A DNA stretch of 5,395 bases from Chitinophagaceae bacterium UBA4412 (lineage in GTDB: Bacteria > Bacteroidota > Bacteroidia > Chitinophagales > Chitinophagaceae): the NCBI GenBank assembly GCA_002400445.1, contig DGQO01000150.1:555-5949 (forward strand). Reading direction: 5' to 3'. Below the pieces are notes generated by a model. The model did no database searches, was not told the origin of the DNA, and saw only the letters and a list, made by a program, of their open reading frames with translations. Shown in pieces: positions 1 through 5,395 of this stretch (position 1 is its first letter; every line of letters begins with the position of its first letter). The position numbers were made by a program, and so were the translations under genes.

Positions 1-1317
1 AATATCCATAAATTCTTTTTGTATAAGCCCAATGCCGTGTTCGCCGCTGATGGTGCCGCCCAGGCTTTTTACCAGTTGGAATAAAGCCTTTAGGGCTGGA
101 ATTACTTCAGGGTTATGCAAGCTGAATTTGCTGCCTTCTTTCCTGATGCGCACATGCAGGTTTCCATCCCCGGCATGGCCATAACATACCACATCAAAAT
201 TATAAGCTTCTGCCAGGGCTTTCACGCCTTTGATTAACGCAGGCAGCGATGCTCTTGGAACAACCGTATCTTCTTCAATGGTAAAACCCGCAAGCTTTAC
301 CGCTTCTGCCACCCTGCGACGGAGCTTCCACAACTCTGCTTTTTGCTGGGCATCATCTGCAAAAAATATTTCACCACAATCAAAACCGGTAAGTAATTCT
401 CCAATGGATTCCATTTCCGTCATCAAGGTATCCATATGATTTCCGTCTACCTCAATTATCAAATGCGCAGCTATGTCGTCCGTTACAGGTACTGCTGTGC
501 TTTCTACAAAATGGCTTACGATCTTTAATGCATTTATTTCTACCAGTTCTAAAGTGCTTGGCGTAAAGCCCGCCCTGAATATGGCACTCACTGCCTCGCC
601 TGCTTTTTCCAGGCTATAAAAAGGCACCAGCATCAGGAGGTCGTATTTAGGAAAAGGCAGGAGCTTTAATACAATTTTTGTAACCATGCCCAGCGTACCC
701 TCGCTGCCCACCATGAGTTGGGTGAGGTTATAACCCGTAGAATTTTTTAAAACATTTGCGCCGGTCCAGATAATATCTCCACTGGCCAGCACAACTTGCA
801 GGTTAAGCACATAATCTTTTACTACACCATACTTCACAGCTTTTGGGCCGCCACTATTTTCGGCGATATTACCACCAATGAAACAACTGCCCCGGCTACT
901 TGGATCTGGCGGATAAAACAATCCTCTTTCCTTTACCGCATCCTGCAGTACTTCTGTAATTACACCAGGCTCTGTGGTCACCTGCAAATTAGCTTCATCA
1001 ATTTCAAAAGAATTCATCCGCTCAAATGACACTACAACTCCACCTAAATGTGGCAACGCACCGCCGCTTACTCCTGTGCCGGCACCTCTTGGTGTTACAG
1101 GAATCCTTTCTGCATTACATATTTCCATTACCGCTGCAAGTTCTTCTGCTGTGCGGGGCTTGATCACGATATCTGGTAAGAAATGAAGGTTCTCCGTTTC
1201 ATCATGTGCATAGGTATTGAGGCTATCTTCATCAGTAAAAACAAAAGCATCGCCCAGTATTTTTCTAAAATCCTGGAGATGGTTATGGAAATTTATTGTA
1301 GCAGTAGGTTGAGCCAT
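1..1317 (-). CDS. FAD-linked oxidase, GlcD/D-lactate dehydrogenase type (3' end cut by window edge)
   Basis: Translating the minus strand from the ATG at 1317-1315 gives 439 uninterrupted residues to the left edge with no stop, so the C-terminus is missing. The protein is a flavoenzyme of the VAO/PCMH family (FAD_binding_4 followed by FAD-oxidase_C), which oxidises 2-hydroxy acids such as glycolate, D-lactate or D-2-hydroxyglutarate. Visible signatures are the FAD pyrophosphate loop PRGAGTGVSGGA (residues 76-87), YPPDPSS (135-141), GGNIAENSGGPKAVKYG (148-164) and GSEGTLGMVT (204-213). The C-terminal domain carries the metal-site motif HAGDGNLH (381-388) and SGEHGIG (424-430). By family knowledge H381, H388 and E426 would be the metal ligands. 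Family members are usually about 460-500 residues, so roughly 20-60 are missing. There is no signal peptide, so it is cytoplasmic or peripheral to the inner membrane. The ATG lacks a clear Shine-Dalgarno sequence but fits the usual N-terminus of homologues (LGD..FTDEDSLNTYAHDET at 21-41). The substrate cannot be decided from sequence; the family call is very secure. Confidence 0.95.
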   Translation of the reverse strand, partial: MAQPTATINFHNHLQDFRKILGDAFVFTDEDSLNTYAHDETENLHFLPDIVIKPRTAEELAAVMEICNAERIPVTPRGAGTGVSGGALPHLGGVVVSFERMNSFEIDEANLQVTTEPGVITEVLQDAVKERGLFYPPDPSSRGSCFIGGNIAENSGGPKAVKYGVVKDYVLNLQVVLASGDIIWTGANVLKNSTGYNLTQLMVGSEGTLGMVTKIVLKLLPFPKYDLLMLVPFYSLEKAGEAVSAIFRAGFTPSTLELVEINALKIVSHFVESTAVPVTDDIAAHLIIEVDGNHMDTLMTEMESIGELLTGFDCGEIFFADDAQQKAELWKLRRRVAEAVKLAGFTIEEDTVVPRASLPALIKGVKALAEAYNFDVVCYGHAGDGNLHVRIRKEGSKFSLHNPEVIPALKALFQLVKSLGGTISGEHGIGLIQKEFMDI

Positions 1318-1383
1318 ATTGAAAAAAAATTTCGGCAAAAGTCGTGAAAAAACCAGGATCAGCCTTTGCAAGTTTTCCTTGTT
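1318..1383 (-). other. 66-base spacer between porP-like and oxidase genes
   Basis: This short gap separates the porP-like stop (TAA at 1386-1384) from the oxidase ATG. On the coding strand it has two T runs, six T at about 1355-1350 and eight T at 1329-1322, the second lying just before the start codon. No hairpin strong enough for an intrinsic terminator was found next to either run. No clean Bacteroidota promoter (TTTG plus TAnnTTTG at normal spacing) is visible. The reading frame stays open through the whole gap, in phase with the oxidase gene. Read-through transcription from porP is therefore the simplest reading, though an unrecognised weak promoter is possible. Confidence 0.5.
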
Positions 1384-2397
1384 TTAAAACCTGGGGCACA
1401 TAGATTGGCGACCAGCACTGGTGGGGTAAAGACCTTTTTTAACCAGCGTAAATTCGCTTGCGCCACGATAATTATTAAAATTATTTACGTTACTGATGGT
1501 GGCATCGTAAGAAAAAGTAAACTTGAGGTTGTTGAGTTCAAAGCCCAGCATGGGAATTACAGCGTCTTTGTGGCGGTAATATAAACCGGCCACAAACTGT
1601 TTTTCTCCAGCTTCACTTAAATTGAAATTTGCTTCCATTCCTGCCGTGAGTTCTGTGGCTTTGGCCTGCATCGAAAAATAAGCATTCGGGTTAATGATCA
1701 CATTATCCGCTACTTTAAGCAGTGCATTCACAAAAGCAATATGCCGCATGGGCACAATGCCGTTTTTGGAATCATCTTTATAAAAAGTTTCTTTCGGACG
1801 GTTCACATGATGCACAGAATACCCTGCATTGATGTACACGTTTTCCTGCGGAAAATAAGCGTAGTTCATGCCGACCTGCATATCAAAGTAACTCACATTA
1901 TTATCCAGTGGTAAACCTGCAGTAGGCAAATTGCCATCAAAGAACTTTCCATCAAACTGATCGGGAAATTTCAAATTACTTGGATCAATCCGCTTATTAG
2001 CCCAGCCCAGGTTAAAGCCCGCACTAAGCAGGCTGCTATTGCCCAGCATTTGATGATAAGCAAGTGATCCATATATTTTATTGGACTTAAGGCTTCCACT
2101 GCCTGCTACATCACTTAATACTACAAGCCCGGCGCCCATCCATCCATTCTCAAAACGATCTCTGAACATTTGTACATCGCCAGAAATACTCATTGTTTTA
2201 TAAGGCACGGCCATAATGGAGCTCCACTGATTGCGATAATGGGCCGTGAGCCTGTAGTCTGCATCAGGTAAGAAGCCTGTGTTAGCAGGATTGGTCGTAA
2301 GTGGCGAATTAAAGAATTGCGAAAAATGCAAATCCTGCGCACCCACAGATAATCCTGTGCCCAACAGCGCTAAAAAATACATACTTAAATACTTCAT
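1384..2397 (-). CDS. PorP/SprF family type IX secretion system outer-membrane protein
   Basis: This is a complete 337-residue gene. Residues 1-20 form a signal peptide (K2, a hydrophobic stretch, then V-G-A) with likely cleavage before Q21. The mature N-terminus QDLHFSQFFNSPLTTNPANT (21-40) is the family hallmark. Other family-like stretches are YRNQW (54-58), HHVNRPKETF (196-205) and YYRHKDAVIPMLGFEL (273-288), then FSYDATISNVN (295-305). The protein ends in CPRF, a terminal aromatic typical of outer-membrane beta-barrels and of this family. PorP/SprF proteins sit in the outer membrane as predicted barrels. They act with the T9SS, and the SprF type is needed for secretion or surface assembly of a partner cargo with a type B C-terminal domain, often encoded next door. 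Here that partner is the large gene 18 bases upstream. The start is supported by the signal peptide and an AGGAGG site 5 bases ahead. No gene symbol is given because these genomes usually carry many paralogues. Confidence 0.96.
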   Translation of the reverse strand: MKYLSMYFLALLGTGLSVGAQDLHFSQFFNSPLTTNPANTGFLPDADYRLTAHYRNQWSSIMAVPYKTMSISGDVQMFRDRFENGWMGAGLVVLSDVAGSGSLKSNKIYGSLAYHQMLGNSSLLSAGFNLGWANKRIDPSNLKFPDQFDGKFFDGNLPTAGLPLDNNVSYFDMQVGMNYAYFPQENVYINAGYSVHHVNRPKETFYKDDSKNGIVPMRHIAFVNALLKVADNVIINPNAYFSMQAKATELTAGMEANFNLSEAGEKQFVAGLYYRHKDAVIPMLGFELNNLKFTFSYDATISNVNNFNNYRGASEFTLVKKGLYPTSAGRQSMCPRF

Positions 2398-2402
2398 CTC
2401 AT

Positions 2403-2408
2403 CCTCCT
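2403..2408 (-). promoter_or_regulatory. Strong Shine-Dalgarno site of the porP/sprF-like gene
   Basis: The coding strand reads AAAGGAGGATGAGATG, placing a perfect AGGAGG five bases before the ATG at 2397-2395. An earlier ATG overlaps the end of this site (2402-2400), but it would have no spacing and meets TGA after two codons, so it is not the start. Bacteroidota genes generally lack such strong sites, which makes this one unusual. It lies in the 18-base gap after the upstream stop, consistent with translation of a second gene on a shared transcript. Confidence 0.85.
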
Positions 2409-2415
2409 TTATTAA

Positions 2416-2685
2416 TTATCGGAACAGCGTTATATCTCCTGTTTGCCTTACTTTTTCTCCGTTTGTAAATTCTACATCAAGCGTATAGGCGTAAACATCC
2501 ATGGCTTGCAATTTGCCTTTGAACATACCATCCCAGCCTAAATCTTTTGAGGTGGATTCAAATACCAGTTGGCCCCATCGGTTATAAATTCTCCACATCA
2601 TTTTCCCAATACCAAAACCTTCTACTTTTATGACTGCGTTGCGGCCAGCTTGTGTAGGTGTAAAAGCATTGGGCACGGCTAATCC
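2416..2685 (-). other. Type B T9SS sorting domain (gliding motility-associated C-terminal domain)
   Basis: Residues 904-992 of the cargo protein match the CHU_C/TIGR04131-type domain: VPNAFTP, then MMWRIYNRWGQLVFES, GWDGMFKGK, MDVYAYTLDVEF and a terminal GDITLFR. Type B domains direct export through the T9SS and generally need a PorP/SprF-like partner. The segment after PNAFTP reads TQAGRNAV instead of the common NGDG-x-ND form, so this is a variant of the domain. Confidence 0.93.
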
Positions 2686-5395
2686 TGGTACCACAATCAC
2701 ATTTACGTCAAGACTTGCGGTATCTGCACAACCATCGTTATTGATGGCAATAAGTGTAGCATTATACGTTCCTGTAGCGTCGTACTGATGCACCGGATTA
2801 GTTATCGTTGAGCTTGTGCCATCACCAAATTCCCACACATAACTGGCAGCACCAGAAGATGAGTTGCTGAACGTAACTGGTGTATTTTCCCGTGGTGGAT
2901 TTGGCCCCCAAGTGAATGCTGCAGTAGGATTAGGCACTACCGTAATAGCAAATATAGCAGAGGTATCTACCTTGTTGCAGGAAGAGGTGTCTATAGCAAT
3001 CAAGCGTACCCTGAAAGTGCCAATATTGTTGTACGTATGGGTGGGACTGATAGCAGTGGATGTGGTTCCATCACCAAAATCCCAAATGAAATCAGTGCCG
3101 GCCAGGGATGAATTGTTGAAAACCGCTGTATAAGGAACGCAACCTCTTGGAGCAGTTTCAAATTGTGCTTTTACTAAAGGATTCAGGCGAATCTGTTGCA
3201 TTACGGTATCTGGAGAATTACAAAAAGCAGGATCATACAGCGTTAAGGTAACATTATAGGTTCCGGGGGCAGCATAGGTATGTGTACGTGGACCGAATCC
3301 AGTGGTATCTTTTGGCGATCCATCTCCATAATCCCACACAAAGGATCTTGGTCCAAAACTTCCGGAAACCACCGTGGAAGTATTGGTATACTGCACCGCA
3401 AGACTCTGGCAAGGGGGCAATTTTGCAGAAACAAAACCCAGGTTTGCCTTATTATTACCCACTCTTATGCTTACATAGGCGGTGTCTCGCACGTTACAGG
3501 TGGTGCTGTCTTCAGCAATCAGGCTTACCGTGTACAAACCTACATTATTAAAGGTATGAGAAATGGTGGCCGTGGTTGTATTCACTATGGGAGAACCATC
3601 ACCAAAATTCCAAATATATTTTTTTCCTTTTAAAATGGTATCTCTAAAATCAACCGTAAGGGGCACGCATCCGGCGGTATCATTGGCCACGCCAGCAATA
3701 GATGCTTGCACACCTGCTCCTACGCCGGCAAAATTCATTTCGATTTTGATGGCTGCCTGGTTACAGGCCATACTACCATTTGTGGGTGACCAGGAGCCCG
3801 GAGTAGTAGGAAAAACAGCTCCCCTGGAACAATTGGCGCAGATGGCCTGGTAGATAACGCCATTATCATCAAAGCGACTTGTACCGCCATCCACATGATC
3901 TCCAAGACCACCATTTTGACCAAAGTGAGAACCAAAGAGCTGGCTGTTTGCATCTCTTTCCAATACGAAAAAATAAAAATCTTTGCCATCTGCAGCAGGA
4001 ATACCTGGCAGCGGATTTACTTCTGAAAGCCCGGCGGTAGTGCCCGTTGTATATTGCTGATCTACATTGATACCGCCTCCCCAGCCAGACACATACACAT
4101 TCTCGCAACGATCTACAAGGAATGCAATAGGAGAAATATTGGGTACAGTAGAGTTTGTGCCAAATACTGTGGAATAAACATAAGCGGATAAATCGGGTCG
4201 CAGTTTGGCAATAAACTGCTTTGAATTTGCCTGGGAAAACCTCGCATTTACAACCGGCCATGCTCCTGTAGTTGTGCCCATGATATAAGGAAATCCTGCC
4301 CGGTCAAATTTCAATCCGTATACCAAATCAATTCCGGCAGTTCCCTGGTAAGTCGTTCTGATGATGGCACTACCATCTCCACGCAATTGCGTGATAAAAC
4401 CATCTGCAAGCCCACCGGCAAAAGCAGGTTGCATAACACCCGCAGTACTACCAGGCAAATTAGAACTTGTAGTAGCGCCAGCCACATATAAATCGCCGGT
4501 AAGTGGATTTGTATTTTGCACGAAACAGGCATCATCTCCACTACCACCAAAATAGGTGCTGAAAAGCTGCACAGAAAGATTACCATTAAACTTCATGATT
4601 ACGCCATCTTGTGCGCCACCCAAAGTGGCCTGCACCGGGTTAAGTACCGGAAAATCTGTAGAACTGGTGCAAGAAACGAGAGATATATTTCCAGCGCCGT
4701 CCAGCAATACTTCACTGCGGGCGTCATCACCATAATTTCTGCGCAAGCTCACAGATGCCGGAACTTCTCTTGGATATTTTGACCTGATGTTCACACCATC
4801 TGCACCTCTCCCTCCCACTTTTACTGATCCAAGCAAAGCGGTGCCCGTAGCGTTAAATTTTGTAATGATGATATCGTAGCCACCACCCGGACCGGGATTG
4901 CCGGCAAAGGCCCTTGTTGGATAATCAGTAGATGTGGTTCTCCCGGCAACAATAAGATTACCGGCGTTATCTACCACCATACTATGAGGCTGCTCCAGGC
5001 CATTACCACCAAGGTATGTGGCATATAAGCGGTTTGACCCATTGGGTGAAAATTTGAAAATAGCGATATCATAACCGCCTATCTGTTCAATATCTGAACC
5101 GCCTGAAAAAGTTGTTTGAAATGCACCGGGTGAAACTTTGTAACCCGTGCCAAAAGAAATACCCCCGGCATAAAAGGATCCATCCGGACCTGGAGTGGCC
5201 GTATAGCCCCAGTTGTCTGTTGTGCTTCCGGTAAAAGTAGAAAATATGATGGAAGGATCAATTACAAGCGTTTCCTTAGGATTATATCCTGCCACTTTAA
5301 AAGTGACCACGTTTCCCTTTACCACGTACTTACAATCCACTGTTGTTTTGCCTGTAGAAAGTGTTTGATAGGAGTAGGGCGAAAGTTCCTGCACA
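2416..5395 (-). CDS. Large secreted T9SS cargo: SBBP beta-propeller, four PKD domains, type B sorting domain (5' end cut by window edge)
   Basis: The frame is open at the right edge. About 993 residues are visible, ending in FR and TAA at 2418-2416. Residue numbers here count from the GTG at 5394, which is probably internal rather than a start. In order: the tail of a DUF7948-like N-terminal domain (about 1-49, ending ETLVIDPSII); seven SBBP-type propeller blades (51-522); a cysteine-containing linker (523-560); four PKD domains with WNFGDG (595), WDYGDG (687), WDFGDG (771) and WEFGDG (854); and a gliding-motility-associated C-terminal domain (about 904-992) with PNAFTP, IYNRWGQLVFES, GWDG and MDVYAYTLDVEF. 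The last domain is the type B T9SS export signal, so the product should cross the outer membrane and be exposed on or released from the cell. Propeller and PKD domains suggest a binding or adhesion role; no catalytic domain was seen in the visible part. It lies 18 bases upstream of its likely export partner. The ligand is unknown, and the missing N-terminus should carry a signal peptide. Confidence 0.95.
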   Translation of the reverse strand, partial: VQELSPYSYQTLSTGKTTVDCKYVVKGNVVTFKVAGYNPKETLVIDPSIIFSTFTGSTTDNWGYTATPGPDGSFYAGGISFGTGYKVSPGAFQTTFSGGSDIEQIGGYDIAIFKFSPNGSNRLYATYLGGNGLEQPHSMVVDNAGNLIVAGRTTSTDYPTRAFAGNPGPGGGYDIIITKFNATGTALLGSVKVGGRGADGVNIRSKYPREVPASVSLRRNYGDDARSEVLLDGAGNISLVSCTSSTDFPVLNPVQATLGGAQDGVIMKFNGNLSVQLFSTYFGGSGDDACFVQNTNPLTGDLYVAGATTSSNLPGSTAGVMQPAFAGGLADGFITQLRGDGSAIIRTTYQGTAGIDLVYGLKFDRAGFPYIMGTTTGAWPVVNARFSQANSKQFIAKLRPDLSAYVYSTVFGTNSTVPNISPIAFLVDRCENVYVSGWGGGINVDQQYTTGTTAGLSEVNPLPGIPAADGKDFYFFVLERDANSQLFGSHFGQNGGLGDHVDGGTSRFDDNGVIYQAICANCSRGAVFPTTPGSWSPTNGSMACNQAAIKIEMNFAGVGAGVQASIAGVANDTAGCVPLTVDFRDTILKGKKYIWNFGDGSPIVNTTTATISHTFNNVGLYTVSLIAEDSTTCNVRDTAYVSIRVGNNKANLGFVSAKLPPCQSLAVQYTNTSTVVSGSFGPRSFVWDYGDGSPKDTTGFGPRTHTYAAPGTYNVTLTLYDPAFCNSPDTVMQQIRLNPLVKAQFETAPRGCVPYTAVFNNSSLAGTDFIWDFGDGTTSTAISPTHTYNNIGTFRVRLIAIDTSSCNKVDTSAIFAITVVPNPTAAFTWGPNPPRENTPVTFSNSSSGAASYVWEFGDGTSSTITNPVHQYDATGTYNATLIAINNDGCADTASLDVNVIVVPGLAVPNAFTPTQAGRNAVIKVEGFGIGKMMWRIYNRWGQLVFESTSKDLGWDGMFKGKLQAMDVYAYTLDVEFTNGEKVRQTGDITLFR
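2689..3705 (-). repeat. Four tandem PKD (Ig-like) domains within the cargo protein
   Basis: Four repeats of about 80-88 residues run at roughly 564-645, 650-737, 741-820 and 823-902. Each has the diagnostic W-[NDE]-[FY]-G-D-G turn and a later H-x-[FY] or H-Q-Y followed by G-[LT]-[YF]-x-V/A-x-L segment (for example HTFNNVGLYTVSLIA and HTYNNIGTFRVRLIA). PKD domains are extracellular beta-sandwiches that act as spacers or in protein or polysaccharide contact. Domains one to three each hold two cysteines, placed near the second strand and in the late loop; domain four has only the later one. Confidence 0.93.
3829..5244 (-). repeat. Seven SBBP-type beta-propeller repeats within the cargo protein
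   Basis: Seven diverged protein repeats can be counted. They open near residues 51 (FSTFTG), 124 (YATYLGG), 188 (LGSVKVGG), 278 (FSTYFGG), 346 (RTTYQG), 407 (YSTVFG) and 487 (FGSHFG). Most continue to a D-x-x-G-N/F-x-Y/I-V-A/S-G strand, and several close with a TTSTDYP-like segment (for example at 153-159 and 243-249). In the SBBP family each repeat is one blade, so seven make a closed propeller. Blade three carries an extra segment of about 20 residues around 203-222, and blade seven ends in a CxxC (519, 522). Blade boundaries are by eye. Confidence 0.85.

Noticed and set aside
230..1186. Plus-strand open frames at 230-439, 796-1029 and 974-1186.
   Set aside because: They overlap the strongly supported oxidase on the opposite strand and encode low-complexity or unrecognisable peptides.
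1318..1371. Possible Bacteroidota promoter ahead of the oxidase gene (GACTTTTG resembling TAnnTTTG, with TTG upstream).
   Set aside because: The first base of the -7 element is wrong, the spacing to the upstream TTG is about 25 bases instead of about 19-20, and little room is left before the ATG.
1341..1400. Possible intrinsic terminator after the porP-like gene: CCAGG at the end of the gene and CCTGG before six T.
   Set aside because: The only stem I can draw is five base pairs around a loop of over 30 bases, and the local AGG/CCT stem is three pairs. This is too weak to call.
2689..3705. Tandem DNA repeats from recent duplication of the PKD domains.
   Set aside because: The domains are similar only at the protein level; apart from short matches at the FGDG turn, the DNA is well diverged, so no recent duplication is supported.
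2864..4782. Several open frames of 63-130 codons on both strands inside the large cargo gene.
   Set aside because: All are shadows of the long frame, which carries clear propeller and PKD motifs throughout; none has a recognisable domain or its own leader.
5392..5394. GTG as the start codon of the large cargo gene.
   Set aside because: It lies at the window edge inside what looks like the middle of a DUF7948-like domain, with no signal peptide after it. The true start must lie further right.
1..5395. CRISPR array, tRNA, rRNA, insertion sequence or phage attachment site.
   Set aside because: No regularly spaced direct repeats, tRNA-like folds, transposase motifs or terminal inverted repeats were seen, and coding sequence fills nearly the whole window.

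Overview
The window reads as chromosomal DNA of a Bacteroidota bacterium, most likely of the Chitinophagales/Chitinophagaceae type. The evidence is a type IX secretion (T9SS) cargo protein with a type B 'gliding motility-associated' C-terminal domain, followed directly by a PorP/SprF-family outer-membrane protein. This pairing is characteristic of the phylum. The family-level placement rests only on remembered similarity of the C-terminal domain wording (PNAFTPTQAGRNAVIKVEGFGIG) and is an inference.

All three genes lie on the minus strand, so the locus is read from right to left. From the right edge (5395) to 2416 is the 3' part of a very large secreted protein. It has the tail of an N-terminal DUF7948-like domain, seven SBBP-type beta-propeller blades, four PKD domains and the type B sorting domain. 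Its start and signal peptide lie outside the window. After an 18-base gap with a strong Shine-Dalgarno sequence comes the complete porP/sprF-like gene (2397 to 1384, 337 aa). After a 66-base gap comes an FAD-linked oxidase of the GlcD/D-lactate dehydrogenase type (1317 to the left edge). This third gene is open at its 3' end, with 439 residues visible and probably a few tens missing.

The first two genes form a plausible functional unit: a surface-exposed or released adhesin-like protein and the outer-membrane partner that type B cargo usually needs for T9SS export. The third is a cytoplasmic-type flavoenzyme. It has no evident functional link to secretion, and it may share the transcript only because of position, since no convincing terminator or promoter is visible in the 66-base gap.

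No RNA gene, CRISPR array, insertion sequence or integration site was recognised. Nothing supports a wholly new system. The points worth a second look are the exact count of seven blades, the paired cysteines in three of four PKD domains, the variant start of the sorting domain, the unusually strong ribosome binding site for this phylum, and an open reading frame that continues from just after the porP stop into the oxidase gene.
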